Part shown: in pieces, positions 42,588 through 53,519 of the stretch | Position numbering within the stretch: the stretch's first letter is position 1 | How the letters are laid out: each line of letters begins with the position of its first letter | Assembly: GCA_025655555.1 (NCBI GenBank) | Contig: JAHXIQ010000001.1 | Location: 372,001-436,000 of the forward strand | Length of the DNA: 64,000 nucleotides | Direction of reading: 5' to 3' | Source of the DNA: Candidatus Thiodiazotropha sp. (ex Myrtea sp. 'scaly one' KF741663) | Lineage (GTDB): Bacteria; Pseudomonadota; Gammaproteobacteria; Chromatiales; Chromatiaceae | Notes under the pieces: generated by a model | Told to the model about the DNA's origin: nothing | Seen by the model: the letters and a program-made list of their open reading frames with translations, nothing else | Database searches by the model: none | Position numbers and translations under genes: made by a program

Positions 42588-45443
42588 ATGACTAACATTC
42601 TGGATGCGCTGAGATCCTCTACCGCCTTCTCCGGCGGCAATGCCACCTTTGTTGAAGATCTCTACGAAAGCTACCTCAAGGATCCCGAAAGCGTACCGAT
42701 CGATTGGCGCAGACAATTCGAACAACTCCCGGAAGCTGAGCGAGCTGATACGCCACACGAACCTATCCGTCAGAGATTCCTCCATCTGGTCAAGGAGCGC
42801 ACTACCGCCGCCCTCCCCCAGGAGAGCCTCTCCCCCGCAGCGGCAGAGCAACAGGCATCGGTACTGCGTTTCATCAACGGCTATCGCATGCGAGGCCATC
42901 AGAACGCTGATCTTGACCCACTCAATCTACGAGAACAAGTTCACGTCGACGATCTCGACCTGGCTTATCACAACCTGGATCATATCGGTCTCGACGCCAT
43001 CTTCAATACCGGCTCCCTCTTCTCGCCTGAGCGGATGGAACTGCGCGACATCATTGAGCTGTTGAAGAAGAGCTACTGCGAGAGTATCGGCACCGAGTAT
43101 GGACATATCACAGATACGCGTCAAAAACGCTGGATACAGGAGCGCATCGAACAACGCCATCTTTTCCAAAGCTTCAGCGGTGAAGAGAAAAAATGGCTGC
43201 TGACACTGCTGACAGCTGCCGAAGGTATTGAGAAGTACCTGCATACCAAGTATGTCGGCCAGAAGCGTTTCTCCCTGGAAGGCGGCGAAACTGTGATTCC
43301 CCTACTGGATGAACTGATTCAGTACGGTGGCGGCAACGGCATCAGTGAGGTTGTCATTGGCATGGCTCACCGTGGGCGCATCAACGTTCTTACCAACATT
43401 CTGGGTAAACCGCCCCAGGAGATCTTCGACGAGTTCGAGGGCCGCGTAGAGGTAGATCCTCAACGACTCTCCGGAGATGTGAAGTATCACATGGGATTCT
43501 CCACCGACATCGACACCCCCGGTGGCGTGGTACATATTGCACTGGGTTTTAATCCCTCGCACCTGGAGATCATCAATCCCGTCATTGAAGGTTCGGTGCG
43601 AGCCCGGCAGCGTCGCCGGGGTGACCACGACGGTTCCAAGGTGATGCCGATCCTGATTCATGGTGATGCTGCATTCGCTGGCCAGGGTGTGGTGATGGAG
43701 ACACTCAACCTGTCACAGACCCGTGGATACGCCACCGGCGGCACGGTACATATCATCATCAACAATCAGATTGGCTTCACCACCAGTAATCCCCTCGACA
43801 CCCGCTCAACCTACTACTGCACCGATATTGCGAAGATGGTCCAGGCACCCATCTTTCACGTCAACGGAGATGACCCGGAAGCGGTTATCTATGTCACTCG
43901 GCTGGCGCTGGAGTTCCGCATGCGCTTCCGTAAGGATGTGATCATCGACATGATCTGCTACCGTCGCCACGGCCACAACGAGGCGGATGAGCCGTCGGTC
44001 ACTCAACCGCAGATGTATCGCAAGATCCGCAACCACCCGACAGTGCGTACGCGTTATGCGGAAAAACTGATTCAGGAGGGCGTCATCAACCCACAGATGG
44101 CGCGGGACCTGGTGGACAACTACCGCAACTCACTGGAGAGCGGCGTGCTGGAAGCTCGGCCGGTAGCCTGTGCTCTGCGCCACCCCTATGCCGTGAGATG
44201 GCATACCTATCGGGGTGTCGAGTGGGATCACCCCTGTGACACCCGCGTGGAGCATGATGAGTTCGACCGGCTCACACAGCAACTGCTGCATGTACCAACC
44301 GGTTTCGAGCTGCATCCACGTGTGGAGAAGATCTGGAAAGAGCGCAGACGCATGGCGGGTGGAGACCAGTTGATAGACTGGGGTTTTGCCGAGAACATGG
44401 CCTACGCCTCGTTACTGACAAAAGGCGTCCCGATTAGACTTTCGGGACAGGATTCCGGACGCGGCACCTTCTTTCATCGACACGCTGTACTGCATGACCA
44501 ACAGACGGGTGATGCGCTTATCCCGTTGCAACACCTGACCAATGAGCAGGCCGATTTCCTGGTTATCGATTCACTGCTCTCGGAAGAAGCCGTTCTCGGT
44601 TATGAATATGGTTACGCCACTGCAGAGCCAGAATCCCTGACGATCTGGGAAGCCCAGTTCGGCGATTTCGCCAACGGCGCCCAAGTTGTCATCGATCAAT
44701 TTATCAGCTCAGGGGGTGAGAAATGGGGCCTGTTGTGCGGACTGGTCATGCTATTGCCTCACGGTTACGAAGGTCAGGGTGCCGAACACTCATCAGCGCG
44801 TCCTGAGCGCTTCCTGCGCCTCTGTGCCAACCATAATATCCAGGTCTGCAATCCCACGACACCGGCACAGATTTTTCATCTGTTACGCCGGCAGATGATC
44901 AGGCCCTATCGCCATCCTCTTGTCATCATGTCGCCGAAAAGCCTGCTCCGCCATCGATTGGCCACCTCAACCAAACAGGCACTGGTAGATGGTGAGTTTC
45001 AGACGGTTATCGATGAGATAGATGAGATAGATCCAAAGAAGGTCAAACACATTGTGATGTGTTCCGGCAAAGTCTATTACGATTTGTTGGAGACCCGCCG
45101 TTCGCGCAGTATCGATGATGTTGCCATCATCCGCATCGAACAACTCTACCCCTTTCCCCAGAAGGCCTTCGATAAAGTTATCAAGCGTTATAAGAACGCA
45201 AAAATGTATGTCTGGTGCCAGGAAGAGCCACAGAATCAAGGCGCCTGGGATCAGATAAAACATCGTTTCTATCATCTGACCGCAAAAGGTAAGCCGTTGC
45301 ATTATGTTGGTCGTGCGTCAGCGGCCGCGCCAGCCGTCGGCTATCGTACAGTCCACGTCTCTCAGCAGGAGCAGCTGGTTGATGAGGCACTTACCGGACG
45401 TTTCAACCCAAGCATGAACTATAGGAATCAGGCAAATCAATGA
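42588..45443 (+). CDS. sucA: 2-oxoglutarate dehydrogenase E1 component
   Basis: SucA decarboxylates 2-oxoglutarate with thiamine diphosphate. The 951-residue protein begins with the E2-binding segment ([27 protein letters not shown]) and has TGRQ-type family motifs: [64 protein letters not shown] and [11 protein letters not shown] (Mg-ThDP site GDAAF...NNQ). The C-terminal half has [20 protein letters not shown] and [14 protein letters not shown]. It overlaps sucB by 4 bp. The promoter region contains direct repeats. Confidence 0.98.
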   Translation: MTNILDALRSSTAFSGGNATFVEDLYESYLKDPESVPIDWRRQFEQLPEAERADTPHEPIRQRFLHLVKERTTAALPQESLSPAAAEQQASVLRFINGYRMRGHQNADLDPLNLREQVHVDDLDLAYHNLDHIGLDAIFNTGSLFSPERMELRDIIELLKKSYCESIGTEYGHITDTRQKRWIQERIEQRHLFQSFSGEEKKWLLTLLTAAEGIEKYLHTKYVGQKRFSLEGGETVIPLLDELIQYGGGNGISEVVIGMAHRGRINVLTNILGKPPQEIFDEFEGRVEVDPQRLSGDVKYHMGFSTDIDTPGGVVHIALGFNPSHLEIINPVIEGSVRARQRRRGDHDGSKVMPILIHGDAAFAGQGVVMETLNLSQTRGYATGGTVHIIINNQIGFTTSNPLDTRSTYYCTDIAKMVQAPIFHVNGDDPEAVIYVTRLALEFRMRFRKDVIIDMICYRRHGHNEADEPSVTQPQMYRKIRNHPTVRTRYAEKLIQEGVINPQMARDLVDNYRNSLESGVLEARPVACALRHPYAVRWHTYRGVEWDHPCDTRVEHDEFDRLTQQLLHVPTGFELHPRVEKIWKERRRMAGGDQLIDWGFAENMAYASLLTKGVPIRLSGQDSGRGTFFHRHAVLHDQQTGDALIPLQHLTNEQADFLVIDSLLSEEAVLGYEYGYATAEPESLTIWEAQFGDFANGAQVVIDQFISSGGEKWGLLCGLVMLLPHGYEGQGAEHSSARPERFLRLCANHNIQVCNPTTPAQIFHLLRRQMIRPYRHPLVIMSPKSLLRHRLATSTKQALVDGEFQTVIDEIDEIDPKKVKHIVMCSGKVYYDLLETRRSRSIDDVAIIRIEQLYPFPQKAFDKVIKRYKNAKMYVWCQEEPQNQGAWDQIKHRFYHLTAKGKPLHYVGRASAAAPAVGYRTVHVSQQEQLVDEALTGRFNPSMNYRNQANQ

Positions 45444-46645
45444 GTATCGAACTACGCGTTCCTCAACTTCCGGAATCCGTCTCTGACGCTACCATCCTGA
45501 ATTGGCATAAACAGCCGGGGGAGTCGGTGCAACAGGATGAGTCCTTAGTCGACCTGGAAACCGACAAGGTTGTGCTTGAGGTTCCAGCGCCACAAACAGG
45601 CGTACTCAAAGAGATCCGTTTTAACGATGGAGACACCGTACAAGCCGAGGATGTACTGGGCATTATTGAGGCGGGTGCAGTGGCACAAGCGGCACCGGAA
45701 TCGACTGATTCAAGTCAGGACGATGTCTCAGCGCTCTCACCATCAGTCCGACGCCTGATCAATGAAACCGGCGTCGACCCCAGCACAATTCAGGGCAGCG
45801 GGAAAAATGGACGCATTCTCAAAGCGGATGTTGAGGCCGTTCTGACCGGGGGCAAAGAGACCCAGCAGAGCAGTCGTTCAACAGCACAGTCTGCTGCTGA
45901 GAAAACACCGAATACTCCGGCACCTGTTTCTTCAAATGTCGACGGCAGGCCGGAGGAGCGCGTACCCATGACCCGCCTGCGCAAGCGGGTGGCTGAACGA
46001 CTGGTGGAAGCGCAACGCACCGCTGCCATTCTCACCACATTCAACGAGGTCGACCTACAGGCAGTTTCCGATCTGCGTGTTCGTTACCGTGACATCTTCG
46101 AAAAGCAGCATGATGTCCGGCTTGGCTTCATGTCCTTTTTCGTCAAGGCCGCTGTCGAATCACTGAAGCAGTACCCGATCATCAATGCCACCGTGGATGG
46201 GGAGGATATTCTCTATCACGGGTACTTTGATATCGGCATTGCGGTCTCTTCTCCACGGGGACTGGTGGTACCGATACTGCGCGATGCCGACCAGCTCGGT
46301 TTTGCCGCTATCGAAAAACGCATCAAGGAGTATGGCCTCAAGGCCAAAGAAGGCTCACTCAGTTACGAAGACCTGACCGGCGGCACCTTCTCCATCACCA
46401 ATGGCGGCGTTTTCGGCTCCATGCTTTCAACCCCGATCCTTAACCCACCACAAAGTGCAATTCTGGGCATGCACTCAATCCAGCAGCGCCCAATGGTGGT
46501 CAATGGTGAGGTGGTGGTCCGCCCGATGATGTATCTCGCACTCTCCTATGACCATAGAATCATCGATGGTCGTGATGCAGTGCAGTTTCTCGTTACCATC
46601 AAGCAGCTGCTGGAAGACCCCAGCCGGTTGTTACTCGAGATCTAA
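45440..46645 (+). CDS. sucB: Dihydrolipoyllysine-residue succinyltransferase (E2)
   Basis: SucB moves the succinyl group to CoA in the 2-oxoglutarate dehydrogenase complex. The 401-residue protein has one lipoyl domain (residues 1-75) with the lipoylated Lys in [13 protein letters not shown] (about 43), an Ala/Ser/Pro-rich linker, the E1/E3-binding domain ([32 protein letters not shown], about 97-128), and the catalytic domain. Catalytic His is in [13 protein letters not shown] (about 372). It overlaps the end of sucA. The E3 gene lpd does not follow and must lie elsewhere. Confidence 0.98.
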   Translation: MSIELRVPQLPESVSDATILNWHKQPGESVQQDESLVDLETDKVVLEVPAPQTGVLKEIRFNDGDTVQAEDVLGIIEAGAVAQAAPESTDSSQDDVSALSPSVRRLINETGVDPSTIQGSGKNGRILKADVEAVLTGGKETQQSSRSTAQSAAEKTPNTPAPVSSNVDGRPEERVPMTRLRKRVAERLVEAQRTAAILTTFNEVDLQAVSDLRVRYRDIFEKQHDVRLGFMSFFVKAAVESLKQYPIINATVDGEDILYHGYFDIGIAVSSPRGLVVPILRDADQLGFAAIEKRIKEYGLKAKEGSLSYEDLTGGTFSITNGGVFGSMLSTPILNPPQSAILGMHSIQQRPMVVNGEVVVRPMMYLALSYDHRIIDGRDAVQFLVTIKQLLEDPSRLLLEI

Positions 46646-46661
46646 CATCAGATAGTGCGGG

Positions 46662-46697
46662 CACATGCCGTATCGCTTTTCTATGCCACGGCATGTG
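46662..46697 (+). terminator. Hairpin after sucB
   Basis: CACATGCCGT and ACGGCATGTG form a perfect 10-bp stem with a 16-bp loop 17 bp after the sucB stop. No T-run follows on the plus strand, so it may stabilise the 3' end rather than terminate. Confidence 0.45.
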
Positions 46698-46866
46698 TCA
46701 TTCACCTTGAGCCAGCCAACACCAAACATATCCATATGACAGTGCTAAACTACTGTTAATTGTACAATCAGACAGCAACCACGATACTGACAGTCACAAA
46801 AACCAAGAATAGCCGAATCGCATAAACCCATGCATTCTTCTTAGACCTCATGCGATACCGCAGGAA

Positions 46867-48396
46867 TTGACCATGACGCAGATTCACCAGGATGACCTCA
46901 TCCAGAGTATTGCCGACGCCTTGCAATACATCTCCTACTACCACCCTGTCGACTTCCTACAAGCGATGGGAGAGGCGTGGGAGAAAGAGGAGAATCCTGC
47001 CGCCAAGGATGCCATGGCACAGATACTGGTCAATTCCCGCATGTGTGCCGAGGGCAGACGCCCGGTCTGTCAGGATACGGGCATGGTGGTGGTATTTCTC
47101 AAGATCGGCATGCAGGTCCAGTGGCAAGGTGAGATGACTGTCAGCGAGATGGTCAACGAAGGCGTACGCCGGGGCTATGCTCACCCTGACAATCTGTTGC
47201 GTTTCTCGATGGTCAGCGACCCACTGGGCAAGCGGACAAACACACTCGACAACACACCGGCCATTGTCCACACCCAACTGGTCAAGGGTGACAAAGTAGA
47301 GATCAAGATTGCCGCCAAAGGTGGCGGGTCAGAGAACAAGGCACGCTTCAAGGTACTCAACCCCTCAGACTCGCTGGTCGACTGGGTATTGGATGAGGTG
47401 CCCAAGATGGGTGCCGGCTGGTGTCCCCCGGGTATGCTCGGCATCGGTGTCGGCGGTAGCGCCGAGCAGGCCATGCTGTTGGCGAAAGAGTCACTCATGG
47501 AGCCTATTACTATCCATGAACTCATGGAGCGCGGCCCAAGCAACCGAAAGGAGGAGCTGCGTCTGGAACTCTTTGAGAAGGTCAATGCACTGGGAATCGG
47601 CGCACAGGGCCTCGGCGGCCTGACCACGGTGCTGGATGTCAAGATCAGCGATTTTCCCACCCACGCTGCCTCCTTGCCGGTAGGCATGATCCCCAATTGT
47701 GCTGCCACACGTCATGTGGAATTCGACCTCGACGGAAGCGGCCCTGCGGTTTTCACCCCCCCGCAAGCCGAAGACTGGCCGGATGTCACCTGGGAGGCCT
47801 CACCCCAGGCCCGCAGGGTCAATCTCGACAATATCACACGGGAGGAGATTGCCGACTGGCAGCCCGGTGATCTGATCCTACTCAGCGGCAAACTGCTGAC
47901 AGGGCGGGATGCCGCACACAAACGCATCGCCGATCTCTACAGTCGGGGCGAGCCCCTGCCGGAGGGTATCAATTTCCACAACCGCTTCATCTACTATGTC
48001 GGCCCGGTCGATCCGGTGCGTGATGAAGTGGTGGGACCGGCCGGCCCAACAACCGCCACCCGTATGGACAAGTTCAGTGAACTGATGCTGGGTGAAGCCG
48101 GTCTGCTCGGTATGGTGGGCAAGGCAGAGCGTGGTCCGGTGGCACTGGAAGCGATCAAGCAACACAAGGCCGTCTATCTGATGGCAGTGGGCGGTGCGGC
48201 TTATCTGGTCTCAAAGGCAATCCGCAGTTCCCAGGTTTTGGCATTTGAGGACCTGGGCATGGAGGCAATCCGCGAATTCGAAGTTGTCGATTTCCCCGTC
48301 ACCGTCGCGGTCGACAGCCGGGGAACCTCAATCCATAAAACAGGCCCGGCCGAATGGCGGGCAAAAATCGGAAAAATACCAGTCGTAACGGAGTAG
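46867..48396 (+). CDS. Fumarate hydratase, class I ([4Fe-4S])
   Basis: The 509-residue protein is the fused alpha+beta type of the oxygen-sensitive class I fumarases (FumA/FumB). The alpha part carries cluster cysteines in RRPVCQDTG (about 66) and PNCAATRH (about 279). The beta part has PVDPVRDEVVGPAGPTTATRMDK (about 375-397), the swivel-domain signature. It interconverts fumarate and L-malate in the TCA cycle. It lies 220 bp after sucB and may have its own promoter; an AcuI-like gene starts 6 bp after its stop. Confidence 0.95.
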   Translation: MTMTQIHQDDLIQSIADALQYISYYHPVDFLQAMGEAWEKEENPAAKDAMAQILVNSRMCAEGRRPVCQDTGMVVVFLKIGMQVQWQGEMTVSEMVNEGVRRGYAHPDNLLRFSMVSDPLGKRTNTLDNTPAIVHTQLVKGDKVEIKIAAKGGGSENKARFKVLNPSDSLVDWVLDEVPKMGAGWCPPGMLGIGVGGSAEQAMLLAKESLMEPITIHELMERGPSNRKEELRLELFEKVNALGIGAQGLGGLTTVLDVKISDFPTHAASLPVGMIPNCAATRHVEFDLDGSGPAVFTPPQAEDWPDVTWEASPQARRVNLDNITREEIADWQPGDLILLSGKLLTGRDAAHKRIADLYSRGEPLPEGINFHNRFIYYVGPVDPVRDEVVGPAGPTTATRMDKFSELMLGEAGLLGMVGKAERGPVALEAIKQHKAVYLMAVGGAAYLVSKAIRSSQVLAFEDLGMEAIREFEVVDFPVTVAVDSRGTSIHKTGPAEWRAKIGKIPVVTE

Positions 48397-48402
48397 TGTG
48401 TC

Positions 48403-49392
48403 ATGTCCCTTTACAAAGCATTCCGCATTCGTAAAGACGAAGGAAAGCATTCTGCAGGTATCGAATCGCTGGATCTCATACCACCCGAAGAGGGAGAGGT
48501 TCTGATTCGCGTCAGTCACTCCAGCATCAACTATAAAGATGCCCTGGCCGGCACCGGCAAGGGCCAGATCCTGAGACACTTTCCTCTCACCGGCGGCATC
48601 GATGCAGCCGGCGAGATCGCAGAAAGCAGTGACCGGCGATTCAAGGCAGGCGATCCTGTCATCGTCACCGGCTACGAACTTTCAGCCACTCACGATGGCG
48701 GCTATGCGGAGTATTTAAAGGTCAAGGCAGACTGGGTGGTACCCCTGCCCGACGGACTGACACTGGAAGAATCGATGTCTCTCGGCACAGCCGGCTTTAC
48801 TGCGGCTCTCGCACTCTATCGCATGGAAATCAACGGACAACGCCCCGAGATGGGACCAATCCTGGTCACCGGTGCAAGCGGTGGCGTCGGCAGTCTCGCA
48901 GTCAATATTTTTGATGGCGAAGGTTATGAAGTGACAGCGGTGACGGGTAAAACCGAGCAACATGCCTACCTGGAACATCTAGGCGCACAAGAAGTGTTGC
49001 ACAGAGATAAGATCAAACCTGGACGCCATGCACTGGAGAGAGGGCACTGGGGCGGTGCCGTGGATAACGTCGGCGGTGAAATGCTTTCCGGTATTACCCG
49101 GACAGTCAGACCCTGGGGCAACATCGCTTCCATTGGGCTCGCTGGTGGTCATGAACTCAACACCACGGTGATGCCTTTCATTCTGCGCGGCGTTAGTCTG
49201 CTCGGTATCAACTCATCCGGTTGTCCCTATGAAATCCGCCATGAGATCTGGCAACGCCTGGCAACGGATCTCAAGCCAAGACACCTGGATGATATCGTGA
49301 CACGCACCATTTCCCTGGATGAACTGCCGGAGGTCTTTGACGAGTTACTATCCGGGCAGATTCTCGGACGAACGTTGGTCAAGACCGGATAA
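48403..49392 (+). CDS. YhdH/AcuI-type NADPH-dependent acryloyl-CoA reductase-like protein
   Basis: The 329-residue protein is a medium-chain dehydrogenase without the catalytic zinc ligands. SINYKDALAGTGKGQILRHFPLTGGIDAAGEI (about 40-71) and the Rossmann stretch ILVTGASGGVGSLAVNIF (about 148-165) are as in YhdH/AcuI. Known family members reduce acryloyl-CoA to propionyl-CoA with NADPH, which removes a toxic product of DMSP degradation. It starts 6 bp after the fumarase stop and is probably co-transcribed. A bidirectional terminator follows at 49457-49491. Confidence 0.9.
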   Translation: MSLYKAFRIRKDEGKHSAGIESLDLIPPEEGEVLIRVSHSSINYKDALAGTGKGQILRHFPLTGGIDAAGEIAESSDRRFKAGDPVIVTGYELSATHDGGYAEYLKVKADWVVPLPDGLTLEESMSLGTAGFTAALALYRMEINGQRPEMGPILVTGASGGVGSLAVNIFDGEGYEVTAVTGKTEQHAYLEHLGAQEVLHRDKIKPGRHALERGHWGGAVDNVGGEMLSGITRTVRPWGNIASIGLAGGHELNTTVMPFILRGVSLLGINSSGCPYEIRHEIWQRLATDLKPRHLDDIVTRTISLDELPEVFDELLSGQILGRTLVKTG

Positions 49393-49456
49393 GCTTTTGT
49401 GTTTGAGTTTAGATATGCACGCCATCGTTTTCCTTTATCTATGGCGAAGTCATAAA

Positions 49457-49491
49457 AAAACCGGTGGCTGTCTGTTCAGTCCACCGGTTTT
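49457..49491. terminator. Bidirectional intrinsic terminator
   Basis: An 11-bp stem (AAAACCGGTGG / CCACCGGTTTT) with a 13-bp loop, flanked by A and T runs on both sides, sits between the AcuI-like gene (plus) and a convergent small gene (minus). Confidence 0.85.
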
Positions 49492-49518
49492 AGGGCCTAT
49501 AAATACGACGGCAAAAAT

Positions 49519-49728
49519 CTAATGTTGTTTGTACTGAGGGTCGAGCCAGCATTTTGGTAAGACTTCACCGGAAGGGAATTTCATATCATCCTTGGCGAAA
49601 GATTCCGCATCCTGCATCTCTTCTCCCGCATGGAACCGACCAACGATTTGTCCATGGTTGGGATTGAAAAGATCCGTCAGGCTCAAAACCTCGACCAGTT
49701 TTTCACTATTTCTCTGCATTAAAAACAT
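49519..49728 (-). CDS. Small conserved protein, unknown function
   Basis: The 69-residue product (start MFLMQRNSEKLVEVLSL) is preceded by a strong AGGAGG site. It has SLTDLFNPNHGQIVGRFHAGEEMQDAESFAKDDMKFPSGEVLPKCW, a pattern I recognise from a small conserved gammaproteobacterial family that is sometimes labelled acetyltransferase without evidence. No catalytic domain can fit in 69 residues. The function is unknown. The longer open frame of 80 codons is rejected, because the ribosome-binding site fixes the start. Confidence 0.75.
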   Translation of the reverse strand: MFLMQRNSEKLVEVLSLTDLFNPNHGQIVGRFHAGEEMQDAESFAKDDMKFPSGEVLPKCWLDPQYKQH

Positions 49729-49889
49729 TGACAACCTCCTTCCCAAACGGTCAGAGGACATGATCTGCCTCTTACTTAAATTATGGTTGAGGCCGAGGGA
49801 TTTTCAATACACAGCCCGCTTCAAATAGGCCATTTGAGATGTGAGGGATCTTCCCCAAGAGCTGGTGAAAATCATCGATATTGTGGTCA

Positions 49890-51470
49890 TCAGAGCTCCC
49901 GTGTGGCCAAAAACTGCACATCAGGCCAACGCTCGACCGCCAGATCCAGATTAATCCGGGTTGGCGCCAGATAGACCAGCTGATCATCACCGTCGAGGGC
50001 AAGATTATCGTGGGCCTTCTCCCTGAAACGCTCAAGCATCTTGTCGTCATCGCACTCGATCCATCGGGTGGTGGCAACATTGATCGGCTCCACGATCGCC
50101 TCGACCTTATACTCATGTTTCAGGCGCTCTACCGCCACATCGAACTGCAGCACACCCACAGCACCGAGAATCAGATCGTTATTCTTCATCGGACGGAAGA
50201 CCTGGGTAGCGCCCTCCTCGCAAAGCTGTAACACACCTTTCAGCAGCGCCTTCTGCTTGAGTGGATCTTTCAATACCACACGACGAAAAAGCTCCGGTGC
50301 AAAATAAGGGATGCCGATATACTTCAGCACCTCCCCATCAGTAAAGGTATCTCCAATCTGGATGGTGCCGTGATTGTGCAGACCGATGATGTCGCCCGGC
50401 CAGGCCTCCTCCACATGTCGTCGCTCATCGGCCTGGAAGGTCAGCGCATTACTGATCTGTACCGTCTTGCCGAGGCGTACGTGGTTCATCTTCATGCCCT
50501 TGCGGTAACTACCGGAACAGACACGCAGGAAGGCGATGCGGTCCCGGTGTTGGGGATCCATATTGGCCTGGATCTTAAACACGAAACCGCTGAACTTTGA
50601 TTCAGACGGTTCGACCAGGCGTTGTTGAGTCGAGCGGGAAAGCGGAGCCGGTGCATACTCGACGAAGGCATCGAGCAACTCTTTGACACCAAAATTATTG
50701 ATTGCCGAACCGAAAAAGACCGGTGTCTGCTCACCCTTGGCATAAGCCTCGAGATCGAGTGGATTGCTGGCACCACGCACCAGCTCGATCTCTTCGCGCA
50801 GTTCATCAGCCTGACCGCCGATCTCTTCATCGAGCTTGGGGTTGTCGATACCTTGGATGATCTCACCCACCTGGATCTTGCCCCCATGGGTGGCGCTGAA
50901 CAGATGCGTGGCATCCGTGCGCAGATCGTAGACCCCTTTCAATCGCTTACCCATGCCGATGGGCCAGGTGACCGGCGCACAGGCGATCTTCAGTACTGAT
51001 TCGATCTCGTCGAGAATCTCCAGGGGATCGCGTCCCTCCCGGTCGAGCTTGTTGACGAAAGTAAGGATGGGTGTGTCGCGTAGACGGCAGACTTCCATCA
51101 GCTTGATGGTTCGGGTCTCTACACCCTTGGCCACGTCGATCACCATCAGCGCGGAATCCACGGCAGTCAATGTGCGATAGGTGTCTTCCGAGAAATCCTC
51201 ATGCCCGGGGGTATCGAGCAGGTTGACCGTCTCGTCCCGATAGGGGAACTGCATGACCGATGAGGTCACGGAGATACCGCGTTCCTTCTCCATCTCCATC
51301 CAGTCGGAGGTGGCATGACGTGCCGCCTTACGCCCTTTGACGGAACCCGCCATCTGGATCGCGCCGCCGTAGAGCAGCAGCTTTTCCGTCAGGGTCGTCT
51401 TTCCGGCGTCCGGGTGGGAAATGATGGCGAAGGTACGCCGGCGGCTGAGTTGTTCGAGCAGTTCAGACAT
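49890..51470 (-). CDS. prfC: Peptide chain release factor 3
   Basis: RF3 is the GTPase that recycles RF1/RF2 from the ribosome after termination. The 526-residue protein has G1 [21 protein letters not shown] (about 19-39), G3 DTPGHEDF (about 86-93) and G4 NKLD (about 140-143), then domains II and III with the RF3-type insert ([23 protein letters not shown]). Length and order match E. coli RF3. The gene stands alone on the minus strand. Confidence 0.98.
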   Translation of the reverse strand: MSELLEQLSRRRTFAIISHPDAGKTTLTEKLLLYGGAIQMAGSVKGRKAARHATSDWMEMEKERGISVTSSVMQFPYRDETVNLLDTPGHEDFSEDTYRTLTAVDSALMVIDVAKGVETRTIKLMEVCRLRDTPILTFVNKLDREGRDPLEILDEIESVLKIACAPVTWPIGMGKRLKGVYDLRTDATHLFSATHGGKIQVGEIIQGIDNPKLDEEIGGQADELREEIELVRGASNPLDLEAYAKGEQTPVFFGSAINNFGVKELLDAFVEYAPAPLSRSTQQRLVEPSESKFSGFVFKIQANMDPQHRDRIAFLRVCSGSYRKGMKMNHVRLGKTVQISNALTFQADERRHVEEAWPGDIIGLHNHGTIQIGDTFTDGEVLKYIGIPYFAPELFRRVVLKDPLKQKALLKGVLQLCEEGATQVFRPMKNNDLILGAVGVLQFDVAVERLKHEYKVEAIVEPINVATTRWIECDDDKMLERFREKAHDNLALDGDDQLVYLAPTRINLDLAVERWPDVQFLATREL

Positions 51471-51678
51471 CGAGATCGGTCGGTTGAGTCAAAGGGGTGC
51501 GGATTATACCCCATTCAGCCCTGCGATATGAGTCATGCGGCACGACGAATTATCCCGCTGATCCCGAGTCCAATGGGAAATTCATTCAGTATTTATCGGA
51601 TATGTTGGACATAAGACTTTATTTTTCGCTTAATCTCTTATAATTATGATCAGGTAAGTGCAATTTGACGGGATTCAA

Positions 51679-52371
51679 ATGGACCTTTCCATCGCATCGG
51701 TAAAAGCATTCAACCATGGCATGTCGGCCCAAGGCCGGACATCGGGCCAGGCCGATCCGGAAAAAGCCGCTGCTCAGGCCGCAGGTTCCGCAGCCAATGA
51801 CACCGACACGTCCTCCACAGAAACCGTCACGGAACGCCCTGTCAGGGAGGCTCAGCAAACCAGCCGCCTCACACCCGAAGAACAGCAGCAACTGGCAGAC
51901 CTGCAACAAAGAGACAGAGAGGTCAAAGCCCACGAGCTGGCCCATAAGTCAGCAGGTGGTCAATATGTCACCGGCGGCAGCTTTACCTACCAAACCGGCC
52001 CCGATGGTCGTCGTTATGCCATCGGCGGTGAAGTCTCTATCGATTCCTCATCAGGCAGTACACCGGAAGAGACCCTGCGCAAGGCAGAGGTGATCCGGCG
52101 TGCCGCATTGGCACCGGCAGATCCCTCCGCCCAGGACTACAGAGTCGCCTCACAGGCAAGTATGGTAGCTGCAGAGGCCCGTAGCGAAATCGGTGCGGAA
52201 AGGCGTGAGGAACTCCAGCAACAACGTGAGGCCGCGCAAGAACAGGAAGGAGAGGAAGCCAACGCCGAGCAAGCTGTCTTTCCTATTAACCAACGCGCCA
52301 TCACCTCATTCGAGACCATTGCCGGCAGCAGCCTGCAGAGCAATCCTGATCCCATTGATGAAATTGTTTGA
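51679..52371 (+). CDS. SprA-like (CJM1_0395 family) putative metalloprotease
   Basis: The 230-residue protein has an HExxH zinc motif in EVKAHELAHKSAGGQYVTGG (HELAH), followed by FTYQTGPDGRRYAIGGEVSIDSS and TLRKAEVIRRAALAPADPSAQDYRVASQASMMAAEAR-like segments, which define the SprA-related family. The N-terminal 75 residues and C-terminal 50 are low-complexity and Gln/Glu/Ala-rich. No signal peptide is visible. The substrate is unknown. The ATG at 51679 has GGGA upstream; a GTG seven codons earlier is less likely. The gene stands alone. Confidence 0.82.
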   Translation: MDLSIASVKAFNHGMSAQGRTSGQADPEKAAAQAAGSAANDTDTSSTETVTERPVREAQQTSRLTPEEQQQLADLQQRDREVKAHELAHKSAGGQYVTGGSFTYQTGPDGRRYAIGGEVSIDSSSGSTPEETLRKAEVIRRAALAPADPSAQDYRVASQASMVAAEARSEIGAERREELQQQREAAQEQEGEEANAEQAVFPINQRAITSFETIAGSSLQSNPDPIDEIV

Positions 52372-52491
52372 TTGTTTGTGACACTGCCTACTGGGAGCAA
52401 AACCGGGACCGGTTAATTTGTTTCCTAATACATCGGCATTTATTCTTAAGTAAGTGCCATACCTCTATTACATAGCTTTTTACATTAGAAG

Positions 52492-52510
52492 AAATTGCTC
52501 TCTGACCCTG
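52492..52510 (+). repeat. Left copy of an AAATT-CTCTGACC motif
   Basis: AAATTGCTCTCTGACC resembles AAATTTACTCTGACC at 53356-53370. The two copies have the same orientation and bracket the AT-rich membrane gene and the Rhs relic. They may mark the ends of an inserted cassette. Confidence 0.35.
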
Positions 52511-52596
52511 TTTTTTTTAATTGAAAAAACATTTAATAATATTAAAAACGATCAATCATAATAGAATCTTATTTCAATTAGATTGGGTAGTAACAA

Positions 52597-53205
52597 ATGG
52601 AATTTATTGAACAAAATTGGCTTTCTCTAATATCTCTTTTAATTGCTTTATTAGGTGGTATACCAGGCATTATTGCCGCCATTACACACTTTAAAGATAA
52701 ACCGGATTTTTACTTTTCTTTTGATGCAATTAATACAGGAGAATTGATAAATGAGGAAACCGGACAAAAGATGTCCGATGTACTGATATCTGGAACGCTG
52801 TCAAATAGTGGAACTCAACCTCTTTCTCCTGGTTATTTTACATTGTCATTAGATATTAATGGGCAATGGCGTACTTTAGATCGATTGTTAATTCCTGAAA
52901 ATTTAGTTCTTCATAGTCATGAGCAAGAAATCAGTATAGGAGAACCATGGAAGCATGACCTACAAAGATATACCGGCACTATTTCTAAAGGGATTCCTTT
53001 GCATGGATTCTTGATGTTTGTACATAAAGACATCCCTATTGAAACAATAAGAGAGTCGTTAGAGAAAGGACGACTTATTAGAATTGTATGTGTAGATATT
53101 TTTGGGAAGAAGCATGTTAGAGATATTACTTCTACTTCAGAAAGAATAACAACAGATACAACATATCCAAAGCATGGGATTGAAGTTTCTCCAAAAAAAA
53201 AGTAA
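52597..53205 (+). CDS. AT-rich membrane-anchored protein, unknown function
   Basis: I do not recognise this 202-residue protein. It has one N-terminal membrane segment (WLSLISLLIALLGGIPGIIAAI) and a soluble part of about 170 residues with beta-sandwich character (LISGTLSNSGTQPLSPGYFTLSLDINGQWRTLDRLLIPENL). Composition is strongly AT-rich, unlike both flanks, which suggests recent transfer. Its last codon is followed at once by an Rhs/YD-repeat relic on the opposite strand. It is not in the orientation expected of an Rhs immunity gene. Confidence 0.65.
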   Translation: MEFIEQNWLSLISLLIALLGGIPGIIAAITHFKDKPDFYFSFDAINTGELINEETGQKMSDVLISGTLSNSGTQPLSPGYFTLSLDINGQWRTLDRLLIPENLVLHSHEQEISIGEPWKHDLQRYTGTISKGIPLHGFLMFVHKDIPIETIRESLEKGRLIRIVCVDIFGKKHVRDITSTSERITTDTTYPKHGIEVSPKKK

Positions 53206-53519
53206 TTTCTGGCGTCGTAGCCGTAGTTCTCGGTCGTGAGGCCCGGATAGGTCAGCGTCGTGAGCAGGTTGTTGTCGTAAGCGTAGCTGGTTTCGTTGTT
53301 GTTCGCATCGGTCTGGCTCAGGCGGTTGTCGTTCTTGTCGTAGGTGTAGCTTGGTAAATTTACTCTGACCGACCCCACCCCGTTTCGTTCGGAGGTGAGC
53401 CTCGACCTCTTCTACAAAGCGCTCATTTCACAACACTTGGTTGCGGTTTGCACTCTCCCGTATTTCCTGGAGCAGAGTTGATAAACAATTAACTTCGTGT
53501 GACGGATGAACTATCAGGA
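53206..53519. other. Intergenic region with Rhs relic
   Basis: The first 145 bp are the Rhs relic. An AAATTTACTCTGACC motif follows at 53356-53370, then about 150 bp without coding potential before the rimI stop. The sequence past the motif shows a partial GGAGGTGAGCCTCGACC palindrome. No functional gene is supported. Confidence 0.5.
53207..53350 (-). pseudogene. Rhs/YD-repeat gene relic
   Basis: The minus strand translates to YTYDKNDNRLSQTDANNNET, then SYAYDNNLLTTLTYPGL and ENYGYDARN, which are three successive YD repeats of an Rhs-type polymorphic toxin core. The similarity begins near 53350 and stops at about 53207, at the end of the neighbouring gene. No start, no toxin tip and no flanking Rhs sequence remain, so it is a 48-codon fragment. 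Confidence 0.85.

Noticed and set aside
52597-53205. Immunity gene for the Rhs relic
   Set aside because: It is on the opposite strand to the Rhs fragment and no toxin tip remains, so the usual toxin-immunity order is absent.
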